A stretch of DNA of 64,000 nucleotides, taken from contig AP024096.1 of assembly GCA_015099395.1 (NCBI GenBank), positions 3,782,001 through 3,846,000 of the forward strand, read 5' to 3'. Positions within the stretch are counted from its first letter, which is position 1. Every line of letters begins with the position of its first letter. This DNA is from Ktedonobacteria bacterium brp13 (GTDB lineage: Bacteria; Chloroflexota; Ktedonobacteria; Ktedonobacterales; Ktedonobacteraceae). The position numbers and the translations under genes were made by a program. Below are positions 18,479-26,879 of this stretch, in pieces. The notes beneath the pieces are model-generated. The model saw only the letters and a program-made list of their open reading frames with translations. It was not told the DNA's origin and ran no database searches.

Positions 18479-18949
18479 TTATTGATTCTTAATGGTCCCA
18501 GTGGCCCCAGGTGCTTCGCAGATGCCGGTTTCGAGCCAGGCGGTCAGGTTTTTGCAATGAACGCTCCAGCCGCTGTTGATGGAGGTGGAGTAGTTATCCC
18601 AGTCTTCACCTTCGCCGATGCCAGTGTGGATGAGATGGAGGCGTGTGCCATCATTTTCCGCTGTCAATTCAAAAGTGATCGTGATGGGGCTAGGCGAAAG
18701 GGCTTCCCAGGTATAGCTGAGGCGATGGGGCGGTTCGAGCACGAGGATCTTACCAATTTCGACCGCGCCTGGTCCCCACTCGAACCTGATCGCGCCCCCA
18801 GGGCGCAAATCGACCTCGGCTTTCGTAAGAAACCAGCGTTCCAGATCTTCTTTCTCTGTCAGGGCTCGGAAGACGCGTTCAGGGGTGGCGTTGATGAACA
18901 GTTCTTTCTCAAGTGAGCGGCCACTAAGATGTGTTTTCTCCATGATCAA
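18479..18949 (-). CDS. SRPBCC / AHSA1-family protein
   Basis: 156 residues with the AHSA1-like pattern: FINATPERVFRALTEKEDLERWF, LRPGGAIRFEWGPG, SYTWEALSPSPITITFEL and SGWSVHCKNLTAWLE. Members form a hydrophobic cavity and bind lipophilic ligands. TTG 18949 has AAAGGA eight bases upstream; the ATG two codons later is a possible alternative. It directly follows the MarR gene (four bases between), so the two form an operon controlled by the operator at 19524. Confidence 0.85.
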   Translation of the reverse strand: MIMEKTHLSGRSLEKELFINATPERVFRALTEKEDLERWFLTKAEVDLRPGGAIRFEWGPGAVEIGKILVLEPPHRLSYTWEALSPSPITITFELTAENDGTRLHLIHTGIGEGEDWDNYSTSINSGWSVHCKNLTAWLETGICEAPGATGTIKNQ

Positions 18950-18953
18950 AGTG

Positions 18954-19502
18954 CTATCCTTTCTCGTCAGTTGTTTCGGTCAATGAGCGAAGCAGGTCAA
19001 GCCGGGTATCCCAGGAGGTTGAGAGGTGCTCCCACAGGTCGTCTCCGTCTGGCAGCGTGTTGCTCAGTGTGGCGAGCACACGGCGAAAAGTAGCGATCTC
19101 GTCGGGGGTATGATGGGGCAAAAACCCCTGGCGCAACGCGTTTTCCCAGCGCGCCAGCGCCGGGACCAATTCGGCCTCGGACTGCCGTCCCGCTTCGGTC
19201 AACCAGACACGCACGATGCGCCGATCGTGGTCGTTGCGCTTCCGTTCGACCAGGCTCGCTTGCTCCAGTTGATCAACGAGCCAGGTAGTGGAAGTGGCAT
19301 CAAGCTGGGCGCGCAACCCAAGATCACGTAAGGGCAACCCATCCTCCAACCAGAGTTGGCGCAAGAGAAAAAGCTGCGAGGGTGTCAGGGGATGGCCCGC
19401 CAGCGCTTGGACGTAAAATTTTGCAAGTTTGCGCGCCGCCGCTCCCAACGCAAAGCCCAGCGGCTCCTCGCGGCTTCCCTCTTCTTGGTGATCTGTTTCC
19501 AT
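18954..19502 (-). CDS. MarR-family transcriptional regulator
   Basis: 182 residues. The winged-helix core runs about 38-110, with LTPSQLFLLRQLWLEDG, LDATSTTWLVDQLEQASLVER (recognition helix) and NDHDRRIVRVWLTEAGR (wing). Start ATG 19502 is seven bases after AGGAGG. A consensus promoter with an 8-bp inverted repeat over its -10 box lies just upstream, so autorepression is likely. The downstream SRPBCC protein may bind or alter the same ligand that releases the repressor. Confidence 0.9.
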   Translation of the reverse strand: METDHQEEGSREEPLGFALGAAARKLAKFYVQALAGHPLTPSQLFLLRQLWLEDGLPLRDLGLRAQLDATSTTWLVDQLEQASLVERKRNDHDRRIVRVWLTEAGRQSEAELVPALARWENALRQGFLPHHTPDEIATFRRVLATLSNTLPDGDDLWEHLSTSWDTRLDLLRSLTETTDEKG

Positions 19503-19523
19503 TTCTCAAATCCTCCTAATACA

Positions 19524-19556
19524 TATTATTTTAATTAGAAATAATAAATTTGTCAA
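19524..19556 (-). promoter_or_regulatory. MarR operon promoter with overlapping operator
   Basis: Minus-strand TTGACA (19551-19556), a 17-base spacer and TAAAAT (19528-19533). A perfect inverted repeat TATTATTT / AAATAATA (19524-19531 and 19539-19546) covers the -10 box and fits a MarR-dimer site. Confidence 0.75.
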
Positions 19557-20077
19557 GTGGGAAATGGGAAATTTGTTCGAAATGAAAGTGGATTATGGGA
19601 AACAGAGCAAGATTGGAGAAATTTTTTCTGTTCCACTGATAATACTGCCGCCAAATGCAAAATGTAAGACACTCGGGCTTGACTCGGAGTAAGAGTGGAC
19701 TGCTCCCAAAGAGCCACTCCGGCTCAGATTTCAATTTCCCCCACGGGGAAGTATACTCTGAGAAGTGGTGAGCAAGCAATGAGTAATCCCCATGACCCAG
19801 CAACAGTTTAGTATCGAAGAAAAACTGCATATCGTTCGCCAATTGATCAGTGGTAAGAAGTATCTCAGCCAGATGAACTGCTTGCAGATGCAAAATCAGC
19901 GATTGCGTGGTGGAATCAGTCTGAATAGGAAGCAATTCAATACCTTCAAAGTATTGAAACATCTTGCCTTGCACAAATTGTTACCACTATCTTAGTGCCC
20001 CGTGGAATATGGGTTATACATCACATAAGGTAAAATCACCGCAGATAGTGTTCATGCCAGCACAAAGGAGGCAAAGT
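19557..20077. other. Region upstream of the peroxiredoxin with decayed IS sequence
   Basis: Contains a transposase-like fragment at 19792-19995 and no other recognisable gene. A long minus-strand frame at 19531-19974 has no family pattern and is considered chance. Confidence 0.3.
19792..19995 (+). pseudogene. IS3-type OrfA remnant
   Basis: Begins MTQQQFSIEEKLHIVRQLIS, like the helix-turn-helix start of IS3-family OrfA proteins. It jumps after KKYLSQ to MQNQRLRGG, which resembles a part normally 40 or more residues later, then loses similarity. It appears internally deleted and is not functional. Confidence 0.45.
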
Positions 20078-20644
20078 ATGCGTGAAGATATTGTTCCAGG
20101 AGCTACATTTCCTGATTACGAACTTACTGATCACACCAAAACGAAGCGTCGCTTAAGCGAACTTCAAGGCAAAGATCCAATGATCCTCATCCTCTCACGT
20201 GGTCACTATTGTCCTAAGGATCATCAGCAGCATCTTGATTTAGCCTCCTTTTATCCGAAAATAGCCGTATCCTACACTCAAATTGTGACGATCTCGACTG
20301 ATAATATTCTGGAATCCAATGAGTTTCGTTCATCTGTAGGGGCTCAATGGACCTTCCTCTCGGACTCCGGTCGCACAGTGCAGCAGGATCTCCAGATTCA
20401 AGAGTATACTGATCCACACCACAATCCAATGATTCCTCATACTCTTATACTTGAACCTGGATTGGTAATTTACAAAATCTATAATGGCTACTGGTTCTGG
20501 GGAAGACCTTCCACAAACGATCTATGGCAAGATCTACGCGATGTCTTTCGTAAGGTGCGGCCAGATTGGGAACTCATGACACCTGGACTACGGGATAACT
20601 GGGAAGGGGATAAGACGCTCCACTACCCATATCAACGTAAATAA
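20078..20644 (+). CDS. Peroxiredoxin (AhpC/TSA family)
   Basis: 188 residues from ATG 20078, six bases after AAAGGAGG. The thioredoxin fold begins VPGATFPDYELTDHTKTKRRL. The peroxidatic Cys is in ILILSRGHYCPKDHQQHL, a variant of the usual PxxxTxxC loop in which Arg precedes the Cys. IVTISTDN and FLSDSGRTVQQDLQI follow. The C-terminal 50 residues, ending WEGDKTLHYPYQRK, are longer than in simple BCP proteins. It probably reduces peroxides or acts as an AhpC-like redox protein. It stands alone and is followed by a hairpin terminator. Confidence 0.8.
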   Translation: MREDIVPGATFPDYELTDHTKTKRRLSELQGKDPMILILSRGHYCPKDHQQHLDLASFYPKIAVSYTQIVTISTDNILESNEFRSSVGAQWTFLSDSGRTVQQDLQIQEYTDPHHNPMIPHTLILEPGLVIYKIYNGYWFWGRPSTNDLWQDLRDVFRKVRPDWELMTPGLRDNWEGDKTLHYPYQRK

Positions 20645-20693
20645 CGTCTGTAATATGGTTGGCGTACTACTCACTGTTCGACATGACAGTTTC

Positions 20694-20740
20694 CTGTATC
20701 TCTATCAGTAGATATTGTCAGCATACTGATAGAGATACAG
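20694..20740. terminator. 17-bp hairpin between convergent genes
   Basis: CTGTATCTCTATCAGTA and its exact complement separated by 13 bases. It lies between the peroxiredoxin and the convergent kinase gene and probably serves both. Confidence 0.7.
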
Positions 20741-20769
20741 AAACAGGGTATATGAATAGCCACAAACAT

Positions 20770-22509
20770 TTATATCATTTGCCGCTTGCGCACTCGCGTG
20801 ATAAAAGTCAAGAATACTCCTACTATCAACAGAATAACGCCAACAACCATCGTTCCTCCTGCAAAGGACAATATCATCAGTAAGCCAGGCCCTCCAAAAC
20901 TAGCACCGAGCAGGCTTCCTGTGAGCGCAATAGCCGTGTGGCGTTGAGCAAAATCAATTTTAGGCGACTTAAGCCTCGAATTTAATAAAATATACAGGCC
21001 ACTCGTCACATAGAGTACACTTCCACCAACTCCGCCACTATACAAATCAACTCTATGATTCAAGATGTAGTATGTATATATAAAAAAGAACGTACATACG
21101 ACTCCAGCCAGCACCATAGCTCCTCCCAGAAAAATCCCACCATCAATACCTAGATGACGCCAAAAAGAAACAGGTGCATCACTCTTCATCGGCTTACGAA
21201 ACGGCCACACGGATACGCGCAACAAGATCCATCCTACTATCACGAAAAAAGCCCCAACCCATAGTTCAATGGCAAATGAAGCATAATCAGAAAAAGATGC
21301 AAAAGATACAAATGAACCTAGAATGCCAATGCCTATCAGGCCAGCACTGACCAGAATACCTAGAACACCAAAAACCTTCAAAACGGCAGGCATTGTCGAG
21401 TTCAATGGAGAGCTGGATGGGGCTAGCATCAGCATCTGTTGTTGCCCGATCGCTCCTACTGGAACATATTCGACAAACGGCTGGTGCGATGGCTGGTGCG
21501 ATGGCAGCGAAAGTGGCGGTGCAGCAGGAGGTTCAACCTGTGCGTTGACCTCCTGCAACACCAGCCGTACCGCCCCAACATTCATAGGGCGTTTCTCTTC
21601 TTTCATCTCCAGCATCTGGGTAATTAACCGTGCTAACATAGGAGGTACGTCTGACACTAATGTTTCCAATGGGGGTAAACGGAATGGAGAGAGGGATGGA
21701 TCATAACCAGAGAGCAACGTATACAACGTGACACCCAGACTGAAAATATCAGAGAGTGGTGTTGTCTGAGCCTTTCCATATTGTTCTGGAGGAGCAAATC
21801 CTGCCGAGCCATAGCTAACGGTATCATGAGATTGACCAGGTTTGAAGTGGCGCGCAATACCAAAGTCAATGAGGTAGAGTTGCCCACTCTCAGTGCGCAT
21901 GATATTGGCGGGCTTCAGATCGCGAAAAATAATCGGTGGATAGTGTGAATGCAAATATTCCAACACATTGCAGAGTTCAATCCCAATCCCAATCACTTCA
22001 CGTACCGGCAATCGTCCATTGGCAGTCTTTTGTTGATAAGACTCCAACGTCTCGCCAGCAATAAAACTCATAACCAGGTACCAGTGCCCATTTTCTTCAA
22101 AATAGTCATAGATATTTGGGAGATTAGGATGTTGTAGACCAGCCAGCAGATATGCCTCGTTCTGAAACTGTTCAGCTGAATCGTGAATTTCCTGTGTAGA
22201 TAGTCGGGTATAGATCATTTCTTTTATCGCGACCAAACGATTCCCAAGTTGAGTGTCCTCTGCACCGTAGACTGATCCCATACCTCCCTGACCAATCGTT
22301 TTACGAATGCGGTAGCGCCCATTTAAAAGCATGCTGGCATGGGAATTGCCTGCTTTACCAGGGTTAGAAACAATTGCATTTTTTACTGCATAAATATCAT
22401 CATTGGTATCATGATACTGTAATAGGGATGCTCCACAAGAACAACAAAAATTATCCTGGAGAGTATTTTGTGTCTTACACACGTGACACAATATTTGAGA
22501 AGATTCCAT
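20770..22509 (-). CDS. Zinc-ribbon Ser/Thr protein kinase with membrane tail
   Basis: 579 residues. It has an N-terminal double CxxC ribbon (CHVC, CCSC; residues 8-25), then a kinase domain at about 65-330: IGQGGMGSVYGAED, VAIKEM, FRDLKPANIM, LIDFGIARHF and the activation-segment end GFAPPEQYG. The catalytic loop reads FRD instead of HRD, a variation I recall in other bacterial zinc-ribbon kinases; the catalytic Asp, Lys and DFG remain. Five or so membrane helices fill residues 380-570. Start ATG 22509 follows AAGGATTT. It probably phosphorylates cytoplasmic targets in response to a membrane signal. Single gene, convergent with the peroxiredoxin. Confidence 0.85.
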   Translation of the reverse strand: MESSQILCHVCKTQNTLQDNFCCSCGASLLQYHDTNDDIYAVKNAIVSNPGKAGNSHASMLLNGRYRIRKTIGQGGMGSVYGAEDTQLGNRLVAIKEMIYTRLSTQEIHDSAEQFQNEAYLLAGLQHPNLPNIYDYFEENGHWYLVMSFIAGETLESYQQKTANGRLPVREVIGIGIELCNVLEYLHSHYPPIIFRDLKPANIMRTESGQLYLIDFGIARHFKPGQSHDTVSYGSAGFAPPEQYGKAQTTPLSDIFSLGVTLYTLLSGYDPSLSPFRLPPLETLVSDVPPMLARLITQMLEMKEEKRPMNVGAVRLVLQEVNAQVEPPAAPPLSLPSHQPSHQPFVEYVPVGAIGQQQMLMLAPSSSPLNSTMPAVLKVFGVLGILVSAGLIGIGILGSFVSFASFSDYASFAIELWVGAFFVIVGWILLRVSVWPFRKPMKSDAPVSFWRHLGIDGGIFLGGAMVLAGVVCTFFFIYTYYILNHRVDLYSGGVGGSVLYVTSGLYILLNSRLKSPKIDFAQRHTAIALTGSLLGASFGGPGLLMILSFAGGTMVVGVILLIVGVFLTFITRVRKRQMI

Positions 22510-22698
22510 AATATAAATCCTTGCATATTCTTTGCATTTTAATACAACTCATCCATATATGATTTTACAGTATAAGCTTGTAGAATACAATAGGAGGAGA
22601 AAAAAATTATTGTAACGATTCAAGTGCCTTAGAATCAACCGTTCCGTTTCAGAGACGGATAAGAGGTAAAGAGTAATAATGTGACATCTTCCCACGGA
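22510..22698. other. Upstream region of the kinase gene
   Basis: AT-rich sequence carrying the promoter of the minus-strand kinase. No gene is seen. It runs into the repeat element beginning at 22699. Confidence 0.2.
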
Positions 22699-23071
22699 GG
22701 TAGAACAACGCTAACTGGTGAAGTTTTTTAAACAACCTTCACAATAAAACCTCTGGTACCAAAAAGTAGGAATTCACAGGAAAGGATGGTAATACCCCTG
22801 CCTCCCTCTTTGAGGGGGGATGTCGCCGCAGCGACAGGGGGGAGTAGATTCTCGAACTACGCTACTCACGATACCTCTACGTCAAAAACGCTTTTTATCT
22901 ACTAAGTCCGTATCAACTTCTGTTGGGCGATTGCTAACTTTCTACTCCCCCCTGTCGCTATAGCGACTTTCCCCCTTCAAAGAGGGAGGCAGGTATTAGC
23001 AGCATTACCTAATTTTTCGATCATTTACCGTTTTTTCTTTGCCCAATTTCACCGGTTAATGCGGCTCTACC
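22699..23071 (+). repeat. Non-coding repeat element, copy A (MITE-like)
   Basis: About 370 bp, nearly identical to the inverse complement of 26282-26641. The outer ends are imperfect inverted repeats sharing AACYGGTGAARTT. Inside, a 51-base block (22798-22848: CCTGCCTCCCTCTTTGAGGG followed by a GTCGC..GCGAC hairpin and GGGGGGAGTAG) recurs inverted at 22941-22993. The 14-base word GTAGAACAACGCTA occurs at 22700 and again at 23072, which may be a target duplication or a neighbouring repeat. There is no coding potential. Confidence 0.85.
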
Positions 23072-23107
23072 GTAGAACAACGCTAAGATCTTATTTATCG
23101 TGTTTTT

Positions 23108-24082
23108 TTAGATTTCGGTGACTGATTGGGCGGCCACCACGATCTCTTTTTTGCTCGAGGCCAGACTATGGAGAACCATGCCCACTATGACGAGCAGGAT
23201 GCCGAATAATGAGAGCAGAGATGGCAGTGCGGTGGAGAAAAATAAGATTTCTCCGAGCAAGGTGAAGAGGACTTCGCCAGCCTGTGTCGCCTCAACGGTC
23301 GCCAGCTTGCGGACATCTTTTCTAACCAGATCGGTCCCGGTAAAGAAGAGACTCGTGGCTACGAGCCCTGATGAAATTGCCACGATCAAGGCCTGCAACG
23401 ATTGTCCTGTACTTGGAGGACCCACTGTTATCAGGCCACAGAACGACAGTAGCAGCCAGAATGGCAAGCTGCAGAGCGTCATACCCAGCATACGCTGATA
23501 GACATCGAATTTGCCATCTGTGATCTCCATCATTTTCCGATTGCCTAGCGGAAAGGCAAAGGCGGCAACGACGATCGGCAAGATGCCCAGGATGACGTCC
23601 CTCATGGCGATCGATGTTATCTGATCGGCTTGCATAACCGCTACTCCTAACAAAATGATCAGAGAGATCCACAATTGTTTACGAGGCAAGCGTCTGCGCC
23701 GTCGCTCAAGACCATTCGCAGTCTTGACCGTTTCAGATAAGAAAGGCACCAATAGTGTTCCAGCGACAATTGTGATCTGCCAGGTGCCAGCCGTTAACCA
23801 GCCGGGCTCAAAGGTGGATGCAAATGCGATTGGGGCATAGAATAAACCAAAACCGATCATGCTCCACGTAAACCATGACCAAAAGTGCATGCGGATATCA
23901 CCCAACAGAGGCATCAAGTTTTTACGGCTGATCACAATCAGCAACAAGAAAGGCAACATAAAAAGGAAGCGTAGTGAGGCAGTCCAGATCCAACTTCCTC
24001 CCCCCACATTCATGGCGTGATTCAAAATAAAGGTTACGGCAAAAAAAAGAGAGGCCACAACTCCAAGCAGAACAGGCTTCAA
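23108..24082 (-). CDS. EmrE/DMT-type multidrug efflux transporter
   Basis: 324 residues with about ten membrane helices, from LLGVVASLFFAVTFILNHAM at the N-terminus to LSLFGILLVIVGMVLHSLA at the C-terminus. The sequence fits the 'multidrug resistance efflux transporter' branch of the drug/metabolite superfamily (two five-helix halves). A basic loop ERRRRRLPRK separates the halves near residue 130. Start TTG 24082 has GAGGG six bases upstream. It lies 44 bases behind the S9 peptidase gene on the same strand, and both lie between the two inverted repeat copies. The substrate is unknown. Confidence 0.8.
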   Translation of the reverse strand: MKPVLLGVVASLFFAVTFILNHAMNVGGGSWIWTASLRFLFMLPFLLLIVISRKNLMPLLGDIRMHFWSWFTWSMIGFGLFYAPIAFASTFEPGWLTAGTWQITIVAGTLLVPFLSETVKTANGLERRRRRLPRKQLWISLIILLGVAVMQADQITSIAMRDVILGILPIVVAAFAFPLGNRKMMEITDGKFDVYQRMLGMTLCSLPFWLLLSFCGLITVGPPSTGQSLQALIVAISSGLVATSLFFTGTDLVRKDVRKLATVEATQAGEVLFTLLGEILFFSTALPSLLSLFGILLVIVGMVLHSLASSKKEIVVAAQSVTEI

Positions 24083-24126
24083 CGATATCCCTCATTTCCA
24101 TTACGTTCATTATTTTACTGCAACTA

Positions 24127-26079
24127 TCATACACGTAGCCATCGATCATACCAGGAACGTACCCGACGCAGCAGATCAAGTTGGTGCGCACGCTCAGAGA
24201 TACCATGCGGTTCGCGTGGATAGGCAACCATTTCGGTCGGCACATCATAGCGACGCAAGGCACGATAAAAGCCGGTCGCCTGACTTAAAGGTACGCGGGC
24301 ATCGTTCTCACCATGCAGAATCAGCACAGGCGTCTTTACCTGATGAGCAAAGGTAATTGGGCTCAGTTCACGATGGCGCTGTGCATCAATACCATCCCAG
24401 GGTGCAGTCCCACCAAGTGCCAGCTCGAAATCAGGCATATCGCTGGTTAGTACCATCATTCCCCAGTCACTTACACCAGCTCCCATAATTGCTGCTTTAA
24501 AACGCGTTGTCTGCGTCACTGCCCAGGCAGACATAAAGCCACCCTGACTCCATCCACCAATTCCCAAACGGTCGGGATCGGCAATCCCTCTCTCGATCGC
24601 GGCATCAACAGCGGACATGACATCAGCGAAATCAGCTCCACCGACATCGCTTCGCGCGGCAGAAGCAAAACGTTCACCATGCCCATAACCGCCACGTGGA
24701 TTGGGCATGAGCACGGCATACCCTGCTAAAGCCAGCCACTGTCCCCAGTTTCCCCAGGAAAGATTAAAACCTGGATTCCAACGGCCATACGGACCTCCAT
24801 GCACCAACACTATCATCGGCAGTGGTTGTCCATCCGGCACATTATGAGGAAGCAGCAGCAGACCATCGAGTTCCCAGCCATCAGGAGCAGTCCAGTAAAA
24901 CGGTTGTTGCTGTGCAAAGGTAATACCAGAGACTCCATCGTGATGCGATGACAGTTGCTTCAAGGCTGTAATACGTTCACCTTGCTCGGCAAAACCAGCC
25001 CAGACCTGACCAGGCTGATTGCTGGAACTCCGCGTCACAGCCAGCACGGTTCTACCATCCTCGGTAATGCGGACATGCCCAGTGGTAATGGAAGCATCGC
25101 CGACCTGCTGCTTATCCACAGTCGGAGAAAGTTGTAGTATTTGCCCATTCTGTCCATCCAGTTGATAGATTTGCGTATCCAATCCTTTTGCGATAAACCC
25201 AGCGACATGTTGACCTTGCGACAATGAGTGCAAACCAAGTACACAGTCTGTCTCACCTCCAGCAATGCAACGTGGATCACCTCCCTGTGCTGATACAGCA
25301 TAGACAGCGGATGAAGCCTGCGGTTTACCAGAAATAGGTGACAGGAAAAAGAGCGTTTCGCCATCTGACGACCAGGTAAGATTCTCAATCGAACCCGACC
25401 AGCGACAAACTCTATGTGGTTCACCCCCAGCCAGCGAAATACGCTCAATGACCTGCTCACGATCTCCCGATTCCAGTTCTGGCGTCTGCCAGACAACATA
25501 AGCCAGTTCAGTGCCATGAGGATGCCAGACGAGATCAGCAATATGGCGCTCACCACTTACCAATGTGGTAACTTCCTGAGAAGCAAGCGAGATAAGACGC
25601 AAACGGGCATAAGGATGGCGTTCACCATAAACTCTGGCATCATCACGCTCCTGGGTACGCTTCTTATCTTCCTCGGATGGCTCATCTGCACTGGTAAAGG
25701 CAATCTGCCCACCTCTGGGTGACCACACAAATTGTTCAACAGCTTTCTCGTTGTCTTTAGAGGTTAAAGGACGAGCCTCGCCACCATTAACCGGCAAAAG
25801 ATAGAGTTGAGCGGTACCACGCTGTGAACGATCAGAAAGCAGGGCCAGATGCCGTCCATCAGGAGACCATTGGGGACGATGGTCTTTTGTATCACCAGAG
25901 GTAAACTGCTGCGCAGGAGAAGAGCCGTCAATCGGAGCAACCCAAATATTACTTGTGCCGTGCTCATCCTTCTTGCTCAATGGGTTAAGTGTATAAGCCA
26001 CTTGCGAGCCATCAGGAGAGATCTGTAAATCTATCGGAACAGCCAGATCAACGATCTGTTCGGCAGTAAGTTCTGACAT
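24127..26079 (-). CDS. S9-family prolyl-oligopeptidase-like peptidase
   Basis: 650 residues from ATG 26079, five bases after AGGAG; the upstream extension lacks a site. The N-terminal 390 residues are a TolB/WD40-like propeller with repeats such as DGSQVAYTLNPLSK, PQWSPDGRHLALLSD and VWSPRGGQIAFTS. The C-terminal alpha/beta-hydrolase domain has HGGPYGRWNPGF (oxyanion region), nucleophile Ser in GIGGWSQGGFMSAW, Asp in HGENDARVPLSQA and His in PREPHGISE. It cleaves acylated or short peptides in the cytoplasm. It is the probable first gene of a two-gene unit with the efflux transporter. Confidence 0.9.
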   Translation of the reverse strand: MSELTAEQIVDLAVPIDLQISPDGSQVAYTLNPLSKKDEHGTSNIWVAPIDGSSPAQQFTSGDTKDHRPQWSPDGRHLALLSDRSQRGTAQLYLLPVNGGEARPLTSKDNEKAVEQFVWSPRGGQIAFTSADEPSEEDKKRTQERDDARVYGERHPYARLRLISLASQEVTTLVSGERHIADLVWHPHGTELAYVVWQTPELESGDREQVIERISLAGGEPHRVCRWSGSIENLTWSSDGETLFFLSPISGKPQASSAVYAVSAQGGDPRCIAGGETDCVLGLHSLSQGQHVAGFIAKGLDTQIYQLDGQNGQILQLSPTVDKQQVGDASITTGHVRITEDGRTVLAVTRSSSNQPGQVWAGFAEQGERITALKQLSSHHDGVSGITFAQQQPFYWTAPDGWELDGLLLLPHNVPDGQPLPMIVLVHGGPYGRWNPGFNLSWGNWGQWLALAGYAVLMPNPRGGYGHGERFASAARSDVGGADFADVMSAVDAAIERGIADPDRLGIGGWSQGGFMSAWAVTQTTRFKAAIMGAGVSDWGMMVLTSDMPDFELALGGTAPWDGIDAQRHRELSPITFAHQVKTPVLILHGENDARVPLSQATGFYRALRRYDVPTEMVAYPREPHGISERAHQLDLLRRVRSWYDRWLRV

Positions 26080-26281
26080 AAATACTCCTATCGATAATGA
26101 ATTTTGAAATCTAGCACCATACATTTGTTTTAGTAAATAAGCAGATGCGATTGTATAAATGTATTATAAAACAAAGGAGCTTATCAATTGCTTCCCTCTT
26201 TTCCTTTTAAAGATGACGCATACAAAATGACGACTGGAATCACTTGATAATATTGATAAAAAAAACACTATTTATTTAATG
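26080..26281. other. Upstream region of the S9 peptidase gene
   Basis: AT-rich promoter region of the minus-strand S9 gene. No gene is seen. Copy B of the repeat starts at 26282. Confidence 0.2.
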
Positions 26282-26641
26282 GGTAGAGCCGCATTAACCG
26301 GTGAAATTGGGCAAAGAAAAACGGTAAATGATCGAAAAACTAGGTAATGCTGCTAATACCTGCCCCCCCCTCTTTGAGGGGGGAAAGTCGCCATAGCGAC
26401 AGGGGGGAGTAGAAAGTTAGCAATCGCCCAACAGAAGTTAATACGGATTTAGTAGATAAAAAGTGTTTTTTACGTAGAGATATCGTGAGTAGCGTAGTTC
26501 GAGAATCTACTCCCCCCTGTCGCTGCGGCGACATCCCCCCTCAAAGAGGGAGGCAGGGGTATTACCATCCTTTCCTGTGAATTCCTACTTTTTGGTACCA
26601 GAGGTTTTATTGTGAAGGTTGTTTAAAAAACTTCACCAGTT
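26282..26641 (-). repeat. Non-coding repeat element, copy B (inverted)
   Basis: Inverse complement of 22712-23071 with scattered substitutions and a longer G-run. Both copies keep the same internal inverted 51-base block and the same ends. Together they bracket 3.2 kb carrying the efflux transporter and S9 peptidase genes. Confidence 0.85.
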
Positions 26642-26649
26642 ACTACTTA

Positions 26650-26701
26650 TCCGAAAACCTGAGTGCAGAGCACTAGCGACGCCAGTCGCGTTGGGTTTCG
26701 G
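26650..26701 (+). repeat. REP-like hairpin element, copy 1
   Basis: Runs from TCCGAAAACC to GGGTTTCGGA, so the ends pair. An inner hairpin GCGAC-GCCA-GTCGC is present. It matches elements at 59470-59521 and 59968-60021. It abuts repeat copy B, followed by AAGATCTTA. Confidence 0.7.
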
Positions 26702-26879
26702 AATAAGATCTTAGTGTTGTTCTACCAATTTAATGTTTTTTCATCAATATTTCTCATCGCTCACTTGACAGTAATATATCCGTCCTTATAATTATGAATA
26801 GCAAAAATTTTCGCTATTCATAATTATTTCACTTGCATTTAACCTTTCACACATTTTCGGCAATTAGAAAGAAGTACAG

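Noticed and set aside
19531-19974. 147-codon minus-strand frame
   Set aside because: No family pattern or ribosome site; it covers the MarR promoter and an IS scrap.
26340-26534. Minus-strand frame within repeat copy B
   Set aside because: The equivalent frame is not kept in copy A; the element is non-coding.
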